NCBI RefSeq assembly: GCF_946463545.1
Contig: NZ_OX296583.1
Span: forward strand, 1,153,035 to 1,217,034
Direction of reading: 5' to 3'
Length of the DNA: 64,000 bases
Source of the DNA: Methanothermococcus thermolithotrophicus DSM 2095
GTDB lineage: Archaea > AGJL01 > Methanococci > Methanococcales > Methanococcaceae
The translations under genes were made by a program, and so were the position numbers. Below, piece after piece: positions 43,064-54,214 of this stretch. The notes beneath the pieces were generated by a model. That model had not been told where the DNA came from, made no database searches, and worked only from the letters and a program-made list of their open reading frames with translations. Numbering within the stretch: the first letter of the stretch is position 1; every line of letters begins with the position of its first letter.

Positions 43064-43711
43064 ATGAAAAAGAAACACTTAGAAATTATATTGGACAATT
43101 TAAAGCCACATCCTAGGCCTAAACCCCACTTAGAACAATATACAATTGAAGGAAAATTGGCTAGTGAAATACTCTTTTTTGCAAAGGACGATATCGTAGA
43201 TAATTTTGTCATCGATCTTGGATGCGGTACAGGTAAGTTGGCGATAGGTGCAAAACTCCTTGGTGCTAAAAAAGCTTTAGGAATTGATATTGATGAAGAA
43301 ACAATTGAGACTGCAAAGGAAAACGTAGAATTAGTCAAAAATAAAGTTGAGGATTTTGCAACTTCATCTGACGATTTAGACATCGTTTTTTTAAAAATGG
43401 ATGTTAGAGACATTGACCGTAGTTTTTTAGAAGAAAATTCAAATTTAAAAAAAGTTGTTATTCAAAACCCTCCGTTCGGAGCTCAGAAAAAATACGCAGA
43501 TAGAGTTTTTTTAAATAAGGCTTTAGAAATCGGAGATGTGATATACACCATCCACAACACTCCAACAAGGGACTTTATAATTAACTATGTTAAGGAGAAA
43601 GGAAGAATAATAACCAATATCTTCCAGGCAAGTTTTAGAGTTCCTAAAATATATGATTTCCACAAAAAGAAGTCTTCAGATATTCCCGTGGATATTTACA
43701 GGATAGAGTAA
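43064..43711 (+). CDS. METTL5-like RNA adenine methyltransferase
   Basis: The 215-residue protein has the S-adenosylmethionine-binding motif VIDLGCGTGKLAIGA, GIDIDEET at the end of the second strand, and the catalytic NPPFG motif at about residues 141-145, which marks N6-adenine methylation. Archaeal relatives of METTL5 modify small-subunit rRNA together with Trm112; a Trm112-like protein is encoded at 283-426. The substrate here is inferred. GGGGAG precedes ATG 43064. Confidence 0.85.
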   Translation: MKKKHLEIILDNLKPHPRPKPHLEQYTIEGKLASEILFFAKDDIVDNFVIDLGCGTGKLAIGAKLLGAKKALGIDIDEETIETAKENVELVKNKVEDFATSSDDLDIVFLKMDVRDIDRSFLEENSNLKKVVIQNPPFGAQKKYADRVFLNKALEIGDVIYTIHNTPTRDFIINYVKEKGRIITNIFQASFRVPKIYDFHKKKSSDIPVDIYRIE

Positions 43712-43926
43712 TCATAAATATAACATGGTATATGTATATATTTATATTATTTAATTGTCAAACAACTAAATTATAAATTACTCTTATTTACTATACGTAT
43801 TATACTTTTAAAAAATTCTGCATATGGCTATGTTCATAAGCTATAGCTCACAATTTTAAACAAATGTTTCAAATATTATTAAATAATAATACCATTTGAC
43901 TAACACTAAATTAAGAGTTGGTCTTA

Positions 43927-45102
43927 ATGAAACGAACTGAAATAATATTTATAAATAGAAATCCAACATTAGATTATTACGCTCACATATCAAAAAACCT
44001 ATACAATCAAGCAACATACTTAATAAAACAAAGTCTAAAAGAAAACAAATTACTATCCTATTATGATTTAAACAATATGCTGAAAGATAGTGAAAACTAC
44101 AAAGAACTACCAACACAGTCAGCACAACAAATACTAAAAATGGTCAGTAGGGACTGGAAATCATATTTTAAAGGTCTAAAAGAGTATAAAAACAACCCAA
44201 GTAAGTTTAAGAACCGTCCAAAACCACCATCCTTTAAACCAAAGGATGGTAGTTATATGTTAATATTTACTAATCAGCAGTGTAAAATAAAAGATGGAAA
44301 ATTACGATTCCCAAGGAAAATAAATTTAACAGTCCCTACACGACTACCAGATAACACCAATATAAGAGAAGTCCGATTAATATCAATCTTAAACAATTAT
44401 AAAGTAGAAATAATCTACGAGAAAGAACCAACAACAGTAGAACTAAACAATAATAAAATCGTCTCCATTGATTTAGGGATGAAAAACATAATAACAATGG
44501 TTAATAACTTTGGTGATAAACCTATTATCATCAAAGATAACGGTAAAGGTATCAAATCCATTAACCAGTTTTTCAATAAGGTAAGTTCTTATCTAAAATC
44601 TATTTATGATAAGCAGAATATAAAATCAGGTAAAAAGTTAAGGAGGTTGATAAATAAAAGGAATTTTAAAGTCAGTGATTGGATACATAAGGTTAGCAGA
44701 TTTGTAGTTGATTATTGTATCAAAAATAAAGTTTCTAAAATCATCATTGGCTACAATGATGATTGGAAGCAGGAAGTAAGTTTGGGAAAAAGGAATAACC
44801 AAACTTTCACTTTGATACCATTTAAGACCTTAATTGATAAAATTGTTTATAAAGCGGAAGAGTATAATATTAAAGTTGTTTTAGTTGAAGAAAGCTACAC
44901 TTCTCAAATGTGTAGCAATTGTGGTGTTGTTCGGAAGAGTAGTAGGAAGTATAGGGGTTTATATGTTTGTAGCAAATGCGGTAAAGTGTTAAATGCAGAC
45001 ATTAACGGAGCTTTTAACATTATGAAAAAAGTATTTTCAACAGGACAGAATGTTTTTAATAGTTTAAATATGTTATTAACTCCAAAGGCTGTTTATATAT
45101 AA
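43927..45102 (+). CDS. tnpB: TnpB, RNA-guided nuclease of an IS200/IS605-like element (no tnpA nearby)
   Basis: The 391-residue protein has RuvC-I D182 in SIDLGMKN, a zinc finger with C329, C332, C348 and C351, and RuvC-III D358 in NADINGAFN. At the usual RuvC-II position the chain reads KIIIGYNDDW with glycine instead of glutamate; E321/E322 in VEESYTSQ are possible substitutes, as described for TnpB and Fanzor proteins with rearranged active sites. No TnpA transposase accompanies it. The start ATG 43927 is preferred to TTG 43918. The region after the gene may encode its guide RNA. Confidence 0.92.
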   Translation: MKRTEIIFINRNPTLDYYAHISKNLYNQATYLIKQSLKENKLLSYYDLNNMLKDSENYKELPTQSAQQILKMVSRDWKSYFKGLKEYKNNPSKFKNRPKPPSFKPKDGSYMLIFTNQQCKIKDGKLRFPRKINLTVPTRLPDNTNIREVRLISILNNYKVEIIYEKEPTTVELNNNKIVSIDLGMKNIITMVNNFGDKPIIIKDNGKGIKSINQFFNKVSSYLKSIYDKQNIKSGKKLRRLINKRNFKVSDWIHKVSRFVVDYCIKNKVSKIIIGYNDDWKQEVSLGKRNNQTFTLIPFKTLIDKIVYKAEEYNIKVVLVEESYTSQMCSNCGVVRKSSRKYRGLYVCSKCGKVLNADINGAFNIMKKVFSTGQNVFNSLNMLLTPKAVYI

Positions 45103-45250
45103 AAGCAATAGGCGAAATCCTTCGGATTTCGTTGCTCGCTTACTTCGTAAGCGAACTGGGAATACAGTACCAGGTAGGAGGGTGCGGGTCTCACCCATTA
45201 GGTAAGTTTATTACCTATAAAGCAATTGGTTATAATGAAACCAATTGCAT
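45030..45250 (+). ncRNA. possible guide (omega) RNA of TnpB
   Basis: TnpB guide RNAs overlap the gene's 3' end and reach to the element's right end. Here the 3' region holds a series of hairpins: 45113-45131, 45136-45154, 45180-45196 (GGGTG/CACCC), 45199-45217 and 45222-45248. The first two belong to the TTC-loop family seen elsewhere in the window. The exact ends are not known. Confidence 0.35.
45113..45154. repeat. two adjacent TTC-loop hairpins after tnpB
   Basis: Perfect 8-bp stems 45113-45120/45124-45131 and 45136-45143/45147-45154, both with loop TTC and four bases between them, the same design as the array at 4657-4927. Confidence 0.85.
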
Positions 45251-45306
45251 GACCTAAATACCAATGTGATTAATTTATATGGTGAACTTTTATAGATGGT
45301 GGTTAC

Positions 45307-46125
45307 ATGAAGCTGTTTGACAGTGTCAGAAATATAGGAAAAATCATCAGATTGGAAAGAATATTCAATAAAGAAAGCGAAAAGACCGTAATAATCCCAA
45401 TGGATCATGGAGTATCATCAGGTCCATTGGAAGGATTAACTGACATGAAAAAAATTGTCAATCTAGTAGCCGATGGTGGAGCAAACGCCGTTGTAGAACA
45501 TAAGGGAATAGTGAGACACGGCCATAGGGGATACGGAAAAGACATAGGTTTGATAGTTCACCTATCAGCAGGAACTTCTTTATCGCCTGACCCAAATAAA
45601 AAGGTCATAGTTACAACAGTTGAGGAAGCCATTAGAATGGGTGCAGATGCTGTATCAATACATGTTAACGTAGGTGCAGATACCGACTGCGAGATGTACA
45701 GCGATTTAGGTAGAATAGCTGAAATCTGCGAATACTGGGGCATGCCTTTAATTGCAATGATGTACCCAAGAGGAAGAAAAATAGAGGATGAGAGAGAACC
45801 TGAAGTGGTAGCTCATGCCGCGAGACTAGGTGCTGAATTAGGTGCAGACATTATAAAAACAAGTTATACTGGAGACATAGATTCATTCAAGGATGTTGTT
45901 AAAGGATGTCCAGTTCCTATCGTTATAGCAGGAGGACCTAAAACAAACACCGATGAAGAATTCTTAAGAATGGTTAAAGATGCTATAGAAGCAGGAGCTG
46001 CAGGAGTGGCAGCAGGTAGAAACGTTTTCCAGCATAAAGATGTAGTTGGAATTACAAGAGCTCTTTCAATGATTGTACATAAAAATTCCGAAATAGAAGA
46101 AGCCCTAAAACAAATCAAAAAATAA
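45307..46125 (+). CDS. 2-amino-3,7-dideoxy-D-threo-hept-6-ulosonate synthase (archaeal AroA')
   Basis: The enzyme starts the archaeal route to 3-dehydroquinate and aromatic amino acids, joining aspartate semialdehyde with a sugar-derived partner in an aldolase-like reaction. The 272-residue TIM barrel begins with a helix, then [28 protein letters not shown], the Schiff-base lysine in [11 protein letters not shown], and VIAGGPKT and [13 protein letters not shown] phosphate sites. It matches the DeoC/LsrF-like family of methanococci (length near 270). tpiA follows on the same strand. Confidence 0.93.
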   Translation: MKLFDSVRNIGKIIRLERIFNKESEKTVIIPMDHGVSSGPLEGLTDMKKIVNLVADGGANAVVEHKGIVRHGHRGYGKDIGLIVHLSAGTSLSPDPNKKVIVTTVEEAIRMGADAVSIHVNVGADTDCEMYSDLGRIAEICEYWGMPLIAMMYPRGRKIEDEREPEVVAHAARLGAELGADIIKTSYTGDIDSFKDVVKGCPVPIVIAGGPKTNTDEEFLRMVKDAIEAGAAGVAAGRNVFQHKDVVGITRALSMIVHKNSEIEEALKQIKK

Positions 46126-46836
<711 letters not shown>

Positions 46837-46889
46837 TTCTTCTATTTTCTTATTTTCTATTATTTATTTCTTATTTTTATTATAATTTA

Positions 46890-48506
46890 TTATTTTATTT
46901 CAATCTCAGCATTTAGGAATACTGGACCTCTAACATCTATTACTTTACTTTTACCCATTATCTGTTTTAGTGCAATATCATCTATTTTTAAGTTAATATC
47001 GCTTAAACCCCTTACAATCGGTACCTTTACCTTTAACTTATCGTTGTTTGATATTAGAGCTTCCTCTATTTTTGCCATTATCTTAAAGCTTAGGGCATCT
47101 ATATATCTGAAACCTGTTGGAACTCCTTCTTCTTTACCTTTTTTAAGTAAATCGTAGAATTCTTTTTTCACGTTGTCTAAACTTTCAGGAATTCCTAGAA
47201 CATTTCCATCATAGACATAGACTTCGTTAAGTATTGAAGGCCCCAATAGTTTTTTACCTTCTTCTTTCTCGAATATTTTTATTTTTATTGTTTTTTCTGT
47301 TTTGTAGAATTTTATCTTCTTTTTAAGTTCTACGCTGCAAGGTGAAGGTTTATCTTTATTTTCAATGCATAATCTGATTAATTCATCGGCTAAGTCGTAT
47401 ATTTCGTCGGTTATTGGGACTTTATCCAAGTTTATCATCGCAGCTATATCTCTATCACTTAAAACGTTTTCATAGAACTGAGGATATACCATTTCCCTTA
47501 CATCGCCATAATTATAAGATATCATGGCAAGCCTTTCTACTCCAAGCCCTAAATTCATAACGGGAACATCTATTCCATATTTACTGAGGGCTATAGGCGA
47601 ATATACACCAAATGTAGCAACTTCAATCCATTCTCTTAATTTTGGATGGTATGCATAAACTTCAGTTTGGGTTTCAGGAGTGTAATATTTACTTTTTTTC
47701 TCGTCAGGTATAAATTTGAACTTTGTAAATCCAAACTGAGATAACAAACCTTCTGCAACTACTTTTCCATCGTTTATGTCCACATCCTCTCCAACAACGA
47801 CACAGGATGCAGAGTGATAGGTCATTAAATGGCTCCTATCTTCTCTCTGTTCTCTTCTAAAACATCTGTCTATTGAAAACAGTTTAAATGGTAATGGCTT
47901 TTTGTTAACGAGCTCTGCAACAGATATGAACCATCCTGAAGTCATATGGCTTCTCAATGTTAGTGCAGATGCTACAGGTTTTAGTTCTCTGAATTCTGGA
48001 AATACTTCTTCTAAAATCTTTAAACCCATTTCATTTGATGTGTTTAGGGCTTTTGCAATTTCAAAAACTAAATCATCTCCATCCAATGTACCTTTTTTGT
48101 ATTGATGTAATATTCTTCTTAACCCTTCTTTCAAATTTTCTGTAATTTTTATGCCTAATCCTTCTATTTTCTTTACCTTTTCATCACTTAAACCAACATC
48201 AGGTCTTGGAAGGCCTGCCAGATAAAAACATCTGTCCAACACAGCCATGGCTTCAGGACCAAACTGTTTATATATATCTTTTTCATCCACAATAACGGGG
48301 TTTATGTACTCTTCGAATCCCATCCTTAAATATGCCTGTCTCAATCTCTCGATTGTATCCATAACAGGATGTGTTTTTCCATATATTGGTTTTATTCTTG
48401 GATATTGCCTGTCTATGTGCTTGTTTTTTATCAGCTTCTTTGTTTCCAACCATGCCTTTTCAAAGTCTTTATTTGCCAGCTTTATAACTTCATCTCTCTT
48501 AAACAT
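46890..48506 (-). CDS. sepS: O-phosphoseryl-tRNA synthetase
   Basis: SepRS charges tRNA-Cys with phosphoserine, which SepCysS converts to cysteine; it replaces CysRS in methanogens such as Methanococcus. The 538-residue class II synthetase begins MFKRDEVIKLANKDFEKAW, has the motif 2 region FKLFSIDRCFRREQ and motif 3 NLGLGVERLAM, and ends in the tRNA-binding domain. The open frame extends 12 codons further, but AGTGATAGAG fixes ATG 48506. Confidence 0.95.
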   Translation of the reverse strand: MFKRDEVIKLANKDFEKAWLETKKLIKNKHIDRQYPRIKPIYGKTHPVMDTIERLRQAYLRMGFEEYINPVIVDEKDIYKQFGPEAMAVLDRCFYLAGLPRPDVGLSDEKVKKIEGLGIKITENLKEGLRRILHQYKKGTLDGDDLVFEIAKALNTSNEMGLKILEEVFPEFRELKPVASALTLRSHMTSGWFISVAELVNKKPLPFKLFSIDRCFRREQREDRSHLMTYHSASCVVVGEDVDINDGKVVAEGLLSQFGFTKFKFIPDEKKSKYYTPETQTEVYAYHPKLREWIEVATFGVYSPIALSKYGIDVPVMNLGLGVERLAMISYNYGDVREMVYPQFYENVLSDRDIAAMINLDKVPITDEIYDLADELIRLCIENKDKPSPCSVELKKKIKFYKTEKTIKIKIFEKEEGKKLLGPSILNEVYVYDGNVLGIPESLDNVKKEFYDLLKKGKEEGVPTGFRYIDALSFKIMAKIEEALISNNDKLKVKVPIVRGLSDINLKIDDIALKQIMGKSKVIDVRGPVFLNAEIEIK

Positions 48507-48626
48507 CTCTATCACTAAAAACTGTTTATTTTGTTTTTTCATTTTTTCTAAGATTATGATAATTATAATGGAAATAATTTTTATATTCTAAATTATATAA
48601 CAGTATATGTTATGGGGGAGGTAGTC

Positions 48627-49925
48627 ATGTTAAAAAAGATTGAACAGTATTTTGAGTTCGATAAGTATGGTACCAATTTTAAGTTAGAGACCTTAGCTGG
48701 GTTAACAACTTTTATGACAATGGCATATATTATTTTTGTTAATCCTGCAATATTGAGTATAACCGGAATGGATTTCGGAGCGGTTATGCTGGCCACGTGT
48801 TTATCTGCGGCAATTGCAACTTTGATTATGGGAGTTTATGCAAAATATCCATTTGCACTTGCTCCCGGAATGGGACTTAATGCATACTTTACCTACGGCG
48901 TATGTTTAGGTATGGGCGTTGATTGGAGGGTGGCATTAGGTGCTGTGTTTATTTCAGGTGTATTGTTTATATTGTTAACTTTGACTAAAGTGAGATCTTG
49001 GATTTTTGATGCAATACCAAGTGCCTTGAAATACAGTACTGCAGCAGGTATTGGTCTATTTATTGCATTTATTGGTTTGAAGTCTGCAGGGGTTATCGTT
49101 GCAAATGAAGCCACCCTAGTTTCTCGGTAATATATTGGAACCACATACACTTTTAGCATTATTTGGGCTTTTTATAACTGCAGGGCTGATGTGTAGAAAA
49201 GTAATTGGTTCCATTCTTTGGGATATTGTATTAACTGCAGCTATTGGGATGTTACTTGGAGTATCCCATTACCTGAAGGAATAGTTTCAATGCCACCATC
49301 AATAGCTCCAACATTTTTACAATTGGATGTAATCGGGGCGTTGAATATTGGATTGATATCAATTATAGTGTCATTCTTCTTTGTAGATTTATTTGATACA
49401 TTAGGTACATTAAGCGCCCTGAGCTCACAGGCAGGATATATGAAAGAGGGGAAACTCCCGAGAATAGACAAAGCATTGATGTCAGACTCAGTAGGTACTT
49501 CAATAGGTTCTTTATTCGGTACTTCGACAGTTACAACCTACATAGAATCAGCTTCAGGTATTGGGCTTGGTGGAAGAACAGGGTTTGTTTCTGTTGTAGT
49601 TACATTGTTGTTTTTGATTTCTCCATTCTTCTACCCGTTTGTTAAGTCAATACCTGCCTATGCAACTGCACCAGCACTGATTATTGTTGGTTCTTTGATG
49701 ATATCTGCGATAAAAAACATAAATTGGGACGATACTTCTGAGGCAATACCTTCTTTTATAACCATGATTTCAATTCCGTTAACTTACAGTATAGCTACAG
49801 GTCTTGCTTTAGGATTTATATTCTATCCTGTTCTTAAGGTGTTAAGTGGAAAGGCAAAAGAGGTACATTGGCTAGTTTATGTTTTTGCAGTTTTGTTTGC
49901 TCTTAGGTTTATATACGTCTCCTAA
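48627..49925 (+). pseudogene. purine/NCS2-family permease (AzgA-like) disrupted by two frameshifts
   Basis: GGGGGAGGT precedes ATG 48627. The first part (to a TAA at 49128-49130) has LETLAGLTTFMTMAYII and LAPGMGLNAYF, typical of the AzgA-like hypoxanthine/adenine permeases. The middle (about 49124-49270) continues the protein in another frame (GNILEPHTLLALFGLF) and meets a stop, and the last part returns to the first frame with SIPLPEGIVSMPPS, FFFVDLFDTLGTL and further membrane helices. So one extra base near 49122-49125 and one missing base near 49260 would restore it. Either a recent pseudogene or two sequence errors. Confidence 0.85.
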
Positions 49926-50022
49926 GTAGGAAATAATAACATAAAACAACTTAAAAACGACAATCGAAAAAAATAATGGATATAAACTATATAAATTAGA
50001 AAGCATTGATAATGGAATAGCA

Positions 50023-51087
50023 TTACTCTGAAGTTACTGAAGTATTTACATTATTTACAGTTATGTTTGTAGAGGTACTTACGGTTGTACTGTTAGAACT
50101 AATATTCACCGTAGTATCTGATGAAATATCTACTGATGCTGGGGCGTTATCATCGTCGTTATCAGCATCTGAATCATTTTTGATTCTTTTTTTAACTTTT
50201 TCCTTAACTTTGTTTTTAATCTTGTTCTTAATTTCATTTTTAATGACTTTACCTTTACCACGGTGTGCTTCTGCTTTTACTCGGATTTTATTTAAGATCA
50301 TTCTTTCAGTGATTATCTCTAATTTGTAGGCTTCTTGATACTCCCCGTTATCTATGAGAGTTTGAATCTCTTCTAAATTCTGCTCCAACTCTGCGATAGA
50401 AGTTTCTTCCTGAGCGCTAATAGGAAGACCTTTCAATCTTTGAACTTTGGATTCTAGTCTATCCAATCTTTTTTCAACGATTTTTTTCAACACTTCTTGA
50501 GGCATTGCCTTTGTACTTACGTTGAAACCACGGTTTTTAAACCTGTTCATAATTAAATTTTTATTTAGCATTGGATTTTCTACAATCACAACTTCTGAAG
50601 TGTTCAGTTCTTCTAATTCATCTTCATCAATAGTTATATTGGTTCCATTGGATAATACCACAGTGACATTATTTTCAACTGTGATTTCTCCATCTTCTCC
50701 ATAGACTATTACAATCTTTCTGTTCTTAAGTTGTTCTTTGAACCTTTCAAGAATTCTTTTGTTGGTTTCGTACCTTGTAGGCCCATACAATCTTTCTATC
50801 GAAACATTTGATTCATTTAACGCTTCTTCGTACTCCACTGGAACTGCTACAGGTCCGCCGATTATTATTATGTTTTCGGGAGATATTTCCATAATCTGAT
50901 TAACTATACTTTCGTTATACTCACCCCATGGAGCTCGTACTATCTCTGTATCGTTAAATATTGATTGAACAACTTCTGCAGCTAAACCGTCTGCAAAATT
51001 GTCACTAACCAATATCACACTCTTCCCAAAGGCGGTAGGCATTAAAACTACCATCAAAAGAACCATAAGTTTCTTTAAATTATCCAT
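50023..51087 (-). CDS. secreted cell-surface protein with CWB2-like domain (354 aa)
   Basis: TAGGAGGAGTGACC places the start at ATG 51087; the open frame upstream is not needed. A signal peptide (about 1-21) leads to SVILVSDNFADGLAAEVVQ, IIIIGGPVAVP and RLYGPTRYETNKRIL, the repeat motifs of cell wall binding repeat 2 (CWB2). A long helical, basic middle (about 210-305) follows, then a serine/threonine/asparagine-rich tail with many NxT/NxS sites and no anchor. Probably held at the envelope by its CWB2-like part. Related GGPVANPL motifs appear in the surface protein at 62388-64000. Confidence 0.82.
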   Translation of the reverse strand: MDNLKKLMVLLMVVLMPTAFGKSVILVSDNFADGLAAEVVQSIFNDTEIVRAPWGEYNESIVNQIMEISPENIIIIGGPVAVPVEYEEALNESNVSIERLYGPTRYETNKRILERFKEQLKNRKIVIVYGEDGEITVENNVTVVLSNGTNITIDEDELEELNTSEVVIVENPMLNKNLIMNRFKNRGFNVSTKAMPQEVLKKIVEKRLDRLESKVQRLKGLPISAQEETSIAELEQNLEEIQTLIDNGEYQEAYKLEIITERMILNKIRVKAEAHRGKGKVIKNEIKNKIKNKVKEKVKKRIKNDSDADNDDDNAPASVDISSDTTVNISSNSTTVSTSTNITVNNVNTSVTSE

Positions 51088-51207
51088 GGTCACTCCTCCT
51101 AACTGTACAGTATAAAATATGGATGCCCTAATATTTAAATAATTATAAAAGAGTAAAAACGAAAAAAATAGAAAAAGAAAAAAATAAATTTTTATAGTTG
51201 CAATATT

Positions 51208-51255
51208 ATTATTCTGCTCATTTATTATTCTGCTCATTTATTATTCTGCTCATTT
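51208..51255. repeat. three perfect tandem 16-bp repeats at the fttA stop
   Basis: ATTATTCTGCTCATTT occurs at 51208-51223, 51224-51239 and 51240-51255. The last copy contains the stop codon (TGA on the minus strand, 51250-51252) of fttA; the other two lie in the spacer before the CWB2-type gene. Confidence 0.92.
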
Positions 51256-53157
51256 TACTCTGATACTGTCTAAATTCATAGGAGCTCTAGTTTCTTTTTT
51301 AAACAGTTTGTATGCAGTACTTGCTAAATCAATACATTTTGAAACTTCTCCATGAACCGTAAATATTTTCTCAGGCATTGGTTTGAGTTTTCTTAAATAT
51401 CTTATCAACTGTTTTCTGTCGCTGTGCCCTGAAAACCCTTCTAAAGTATGAACTTGGAGGTTTACTTTAACAGCTTTGGTTTTTCCGTTTTTCCCCATGA
51501 GTGGTATTTCGTTCCATCCTTTTTGTATTTTTCTTCCAAGCGTACCTTCTGCCTGATAACCAACGAATACTATTGCGTTCTTTTCATCTGAAGCTAAAGC
51601 TTTAAAGTATTCAACACTAGGCCCACCGCTAAGCATTCCTGATGTTGTTAGGATTATACAAGGTTCATCACTATCAATTATGTTTCTTCTATCGTTTGTA
51701 TTTTTAACCTTTCTAAACACTTCTGAAAGGAAAGGATTATCTCCTTCGTGGAATATTCTATTTCTTATGTTCTTTGAGAGGTATTCTGGATATGCAGTAT
51801 GTATTGCAGTAGCTTCCCATATCATACCATCCAAGTAAACTGGTGCGTTGAATATTCCTTGATTGTAGCCTTCTTCTAAAACTAACATCAATTCCTGAGC
51901 TCTACCAACACCGAATACTGGGATTATGACCTTACCTTTTCTACTTATTGTTTCTGCCACAGTTCTTAAGAAGTAATCTTCAGTTTCATCCCTTTCAGGT
52001 AAAACATCCTCATACCCACCGTAGGTAGATTCAATTATCAGAGCTTCCAATCTTGGGAATTGACAGACTGCAGGTTCTAACAGTCTTGAAGATTCAAACT
52101 TTAAATCTCCAGTATATGCTATGTTGTAAAGTCCATCCCCAATATGGCAGTGAGCAATGGCGGAACCTAATATGTGGCCTGCATTGTGTAGTGTAAGTTT
52201 TATAGCAGGGGATATGTCGGTTGTAACTCCATAATCTATAGGTATGGTGTGCTTAACACATTTTTTAATATCTTTTGATGAGTATGGTGTAGGTTTGCCT
52301 TCTTTTTCAGCAATTTCAAGGTAGTCCTTCTGTAAAAGTGTCATTAAGTCTCTGGTGGGCCTTGTACAGTAAACTGGTCCATCATAGCCATATCTAAATA
52401 AACCTGGAACAAATCCACAGTGGTCTAAATGGGCATGAGTTATCACAACTGCATCAATCTCTTCAACTGAAAATTCGGGAGCATCAAAATGCGGAAATGC
52501 CTTATCCCCTTCAACTGCAATGTTTATTCCACAGTCTATTAAAATTCTACTTTCAGGAGTTTGTAGGTACAGGCTAGTTCTTCCAACCTCCCTACTACCT
52601 CCCAAAAAAGAAACTCTTACCCAACAGTCTTCTCTCAATCTAACATCTCTATGGATTCTCCTTCCGATTTTTCTTAGTATTTCCTTAACATCGGCTCTTT
52701 CTCTGTAAAGTGTGGCTCTTATTGCTTTAATGGTTTCAGAAGGTATTGGTGGAGTTCTTACAGGTTTTGGAGCCCATCTTATGGCTTTTTTTATTTCTTC
52801 CAAAGTGCTTCCTTCCTTACCAATTACGAGTCCTGGTTTTTTTGATTCTACTATTATCTCTCCAGTATTTGCATCAAATATGAAGTTCGTTATTTCAGCA
52901 TCATCTGGAACAATTTCTAAAATTTTGTTCTTTGCAATTTCAGGATCTACTAAAACAGAAGGATCTGGTCTTATGGCAATTCTTTTTCTGAAGTCTCTTG
53001 CAAGTTCTTTGATAAAAGAGTTAGAAAATATCTCCGGATTTTTTGCATATATTACAACTTCTGAACCTTCGAATTGAACATCAGTTATTGCCGCATTTCC
53101 TGGAGCTCTCTTTATTACTTCTTCCTTTATCTCGTTTAAAATATCTTCTGCTGACAA
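51250..53157 (-). CDS. fttA: transcription termination factor FttA (aCPSF1)
   Basis: This archaeal beta-CASP ribonuclease ends transcription by cutting nascent RNA after U-rich sequence. Translation should start at TTG 53157 (SAEDILNEI), after AAGGAGGG; the frame upstream is an artefact. The 635-residue protein has two KH domains (about 1-160, with VIGKEGSTLEEIKK), the metallo-beta-lactamase metal motif THAHLDHCG, TGDLKFE, ESTYGG and the beta-CASP part ending with VHTLEGFSGHSDRKQL and a late VHGE histidine. Next upstream on the strand is psmB. Confidence 0.95.
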   Translation of the reverse strand: MSAEDILNEIKEEVIKRAPGNAAITDVQFEGSEVVIYAKNPEIFSNSFIKELARDFRKRIAIRPDPSVLVDPEIAKNKILEIVPDDAEITNFIFDANTGEIIVESKKPGLVIGKEGSTLEEIKKAIRWAPKPVRTPPIPSETIKAIRATLYRERADVKEILRKIGRRIHRDVRLREDCWVRVSFLGGSREVGRTSLYLQTPESRILIDCGINIAVEGDKAFPHFDAPEFSVEEIDAVVITHAHLDHCGFVPGLFRYGYDGPVYCTRPTRDLMTLLQKDYLEIAEKEGKPTPYSSKDIKKCVKHTIPIDYGVTTDISPAIKLTLHNAGHILGSAIAHCHIGDGLYNIAYTGDLKFESSRLLEPAVCQFPRLEALIIESTYGGYEDVLPERDETEDYFLRTVAETISRKGKVIIPVFGVGRAQELMLVLEEGYNQGIFNAPVYLDGMIWEATAIHTAYPEYLSKNIRNRIFHEGDNPFLSEVFRKVKNTNDRRNIIDSDEPCIILTTSGMLSGGPSVEYFKALASDEKNAIVFVGYQAEGTLGRKIQKGWNEIPLMGKNGKTKAVKVNLQVHTLEGFSGHSDRKQLIRYLRKLKPMPEKIFTVHGEVSKCIDLASTAYKLFKKETRAPMNLDSIRVK

Positions 53158-53289
53158 AATAGTTCCCTCCTTATTAAAATTGACATTTAAAATTATGTTA
53201 AAATATCCTTTTGAAAATAAAATGAGGTATTGTAAAAATGAATAAAACAAACATAGTTCTTAAAAAGAAATACTGATCTATTATATGAA

Positions 53290-53958
53290 TTATTTATTAC
53301 TTCTTCCTTTTTTTATTTTTGATACGATGTCATCGGTTTCTTTATCTGAAAATAGTTTTACTCCGTCTTTATTTATTGTCGCAAGTGACATTCCATTTCC
53401 TGAGAAAGCATCTCTTTCCATGGCTGAAACAAGTGCTTTAGCAGCTACTTTTATACCTTTTTTAATATCCATGTCTCTTTTATATTCTGATTCCAAAACA
53501 CCGTATGCAGTTGGAGATCCAGAACCTGTGGCAGTAAATGACGTTTCTTCATTTATTCCGCCAAGGGGATCTAATGAATATAACCTAGGACCATGAAGTT
53601 GGTCGTAGCCACCAACTATCAGCTGTGTTAAAAGAGGGTAATGTCTATTACCATGTAGAATATTACTCATTAATGTTGCGCAGGATAGAGGGGTCATGTT
53701 GTTCCCAGTTCTCATTTTATAGATTTTTGTTTCAGCTGATATTATTCTTACGAGCGATTGGGCATCCCCTACACTTCCTGCTATTGTCACTGCTATGTAG
53801 TCGTCAATCTTATATAACTTTTTCGCTTCTTTGTCGGCTATGAGGTTCCCCATGGTAGCTCTTTTGTCTGTGGCTAAAACTACTCCATCATCACAAATTA
53901 AACCTACTGTAGTCGTCCCCTTCATATATTGTTTATAAATTTCCATATGGGATTCCAT
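53290..53958 (-). CDS. psmB: proteasome beta subunit
   Basis: Catalytic subunit of the 20S proteasome. The 222-residue precursor has a short propeptide ending in MKG before [11 protein letters not shown]; Thr15 should be the active nucleophile after self-cleavage. [13 protein letters not shown], the lysine K47-type site and [11 protein letters not shown] follow the family. GGTGATAAT precedes the ATG. It lies upstream of fttA on the same strand with a 130-base gap. Confidence 0.96.
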   Translation of the reverse strand: MESHMEIYKQYMKGTTTVGLICDDGVVLATDKRATMGNLIADKEAKKLYKIDDYIAVTIAGSVGDAQSLVRIISAETKIYKMRTGNNMTPLSCATLMSNILHGNRHYPLLTQLIVGGYDQLHGPRLYSLDPLGGINEETSFTATGSGSPTAYGVLESEYKRDMDIKKGIKVAAKALVSAMERDAFSGNGMSLATINKDGVKLFSDKETDDIVSKIKKGRSNK

Positions 53959-54214
53959 ATTATCACCATTATGTGCTGAACTAATTAAAATCCTTTCACA
54001 AATTCTTTACTTTATTAGATAATAATAAGTGAGAATTAAGATTTAGAAGAATTTTTTAATATTCATTTTTTTAGATAATATAGTTTATATACTCTACGGT
54101 TTTTATCTAAAATAAAAGTGGTTTTAGGTATTGGTATTGTTAAATATTAATGGTATAGTATTAAAGCGTTTAGTAAATATTTAGAAAGTATTTGGTAGAT
54201 ATTTGATAATTATT

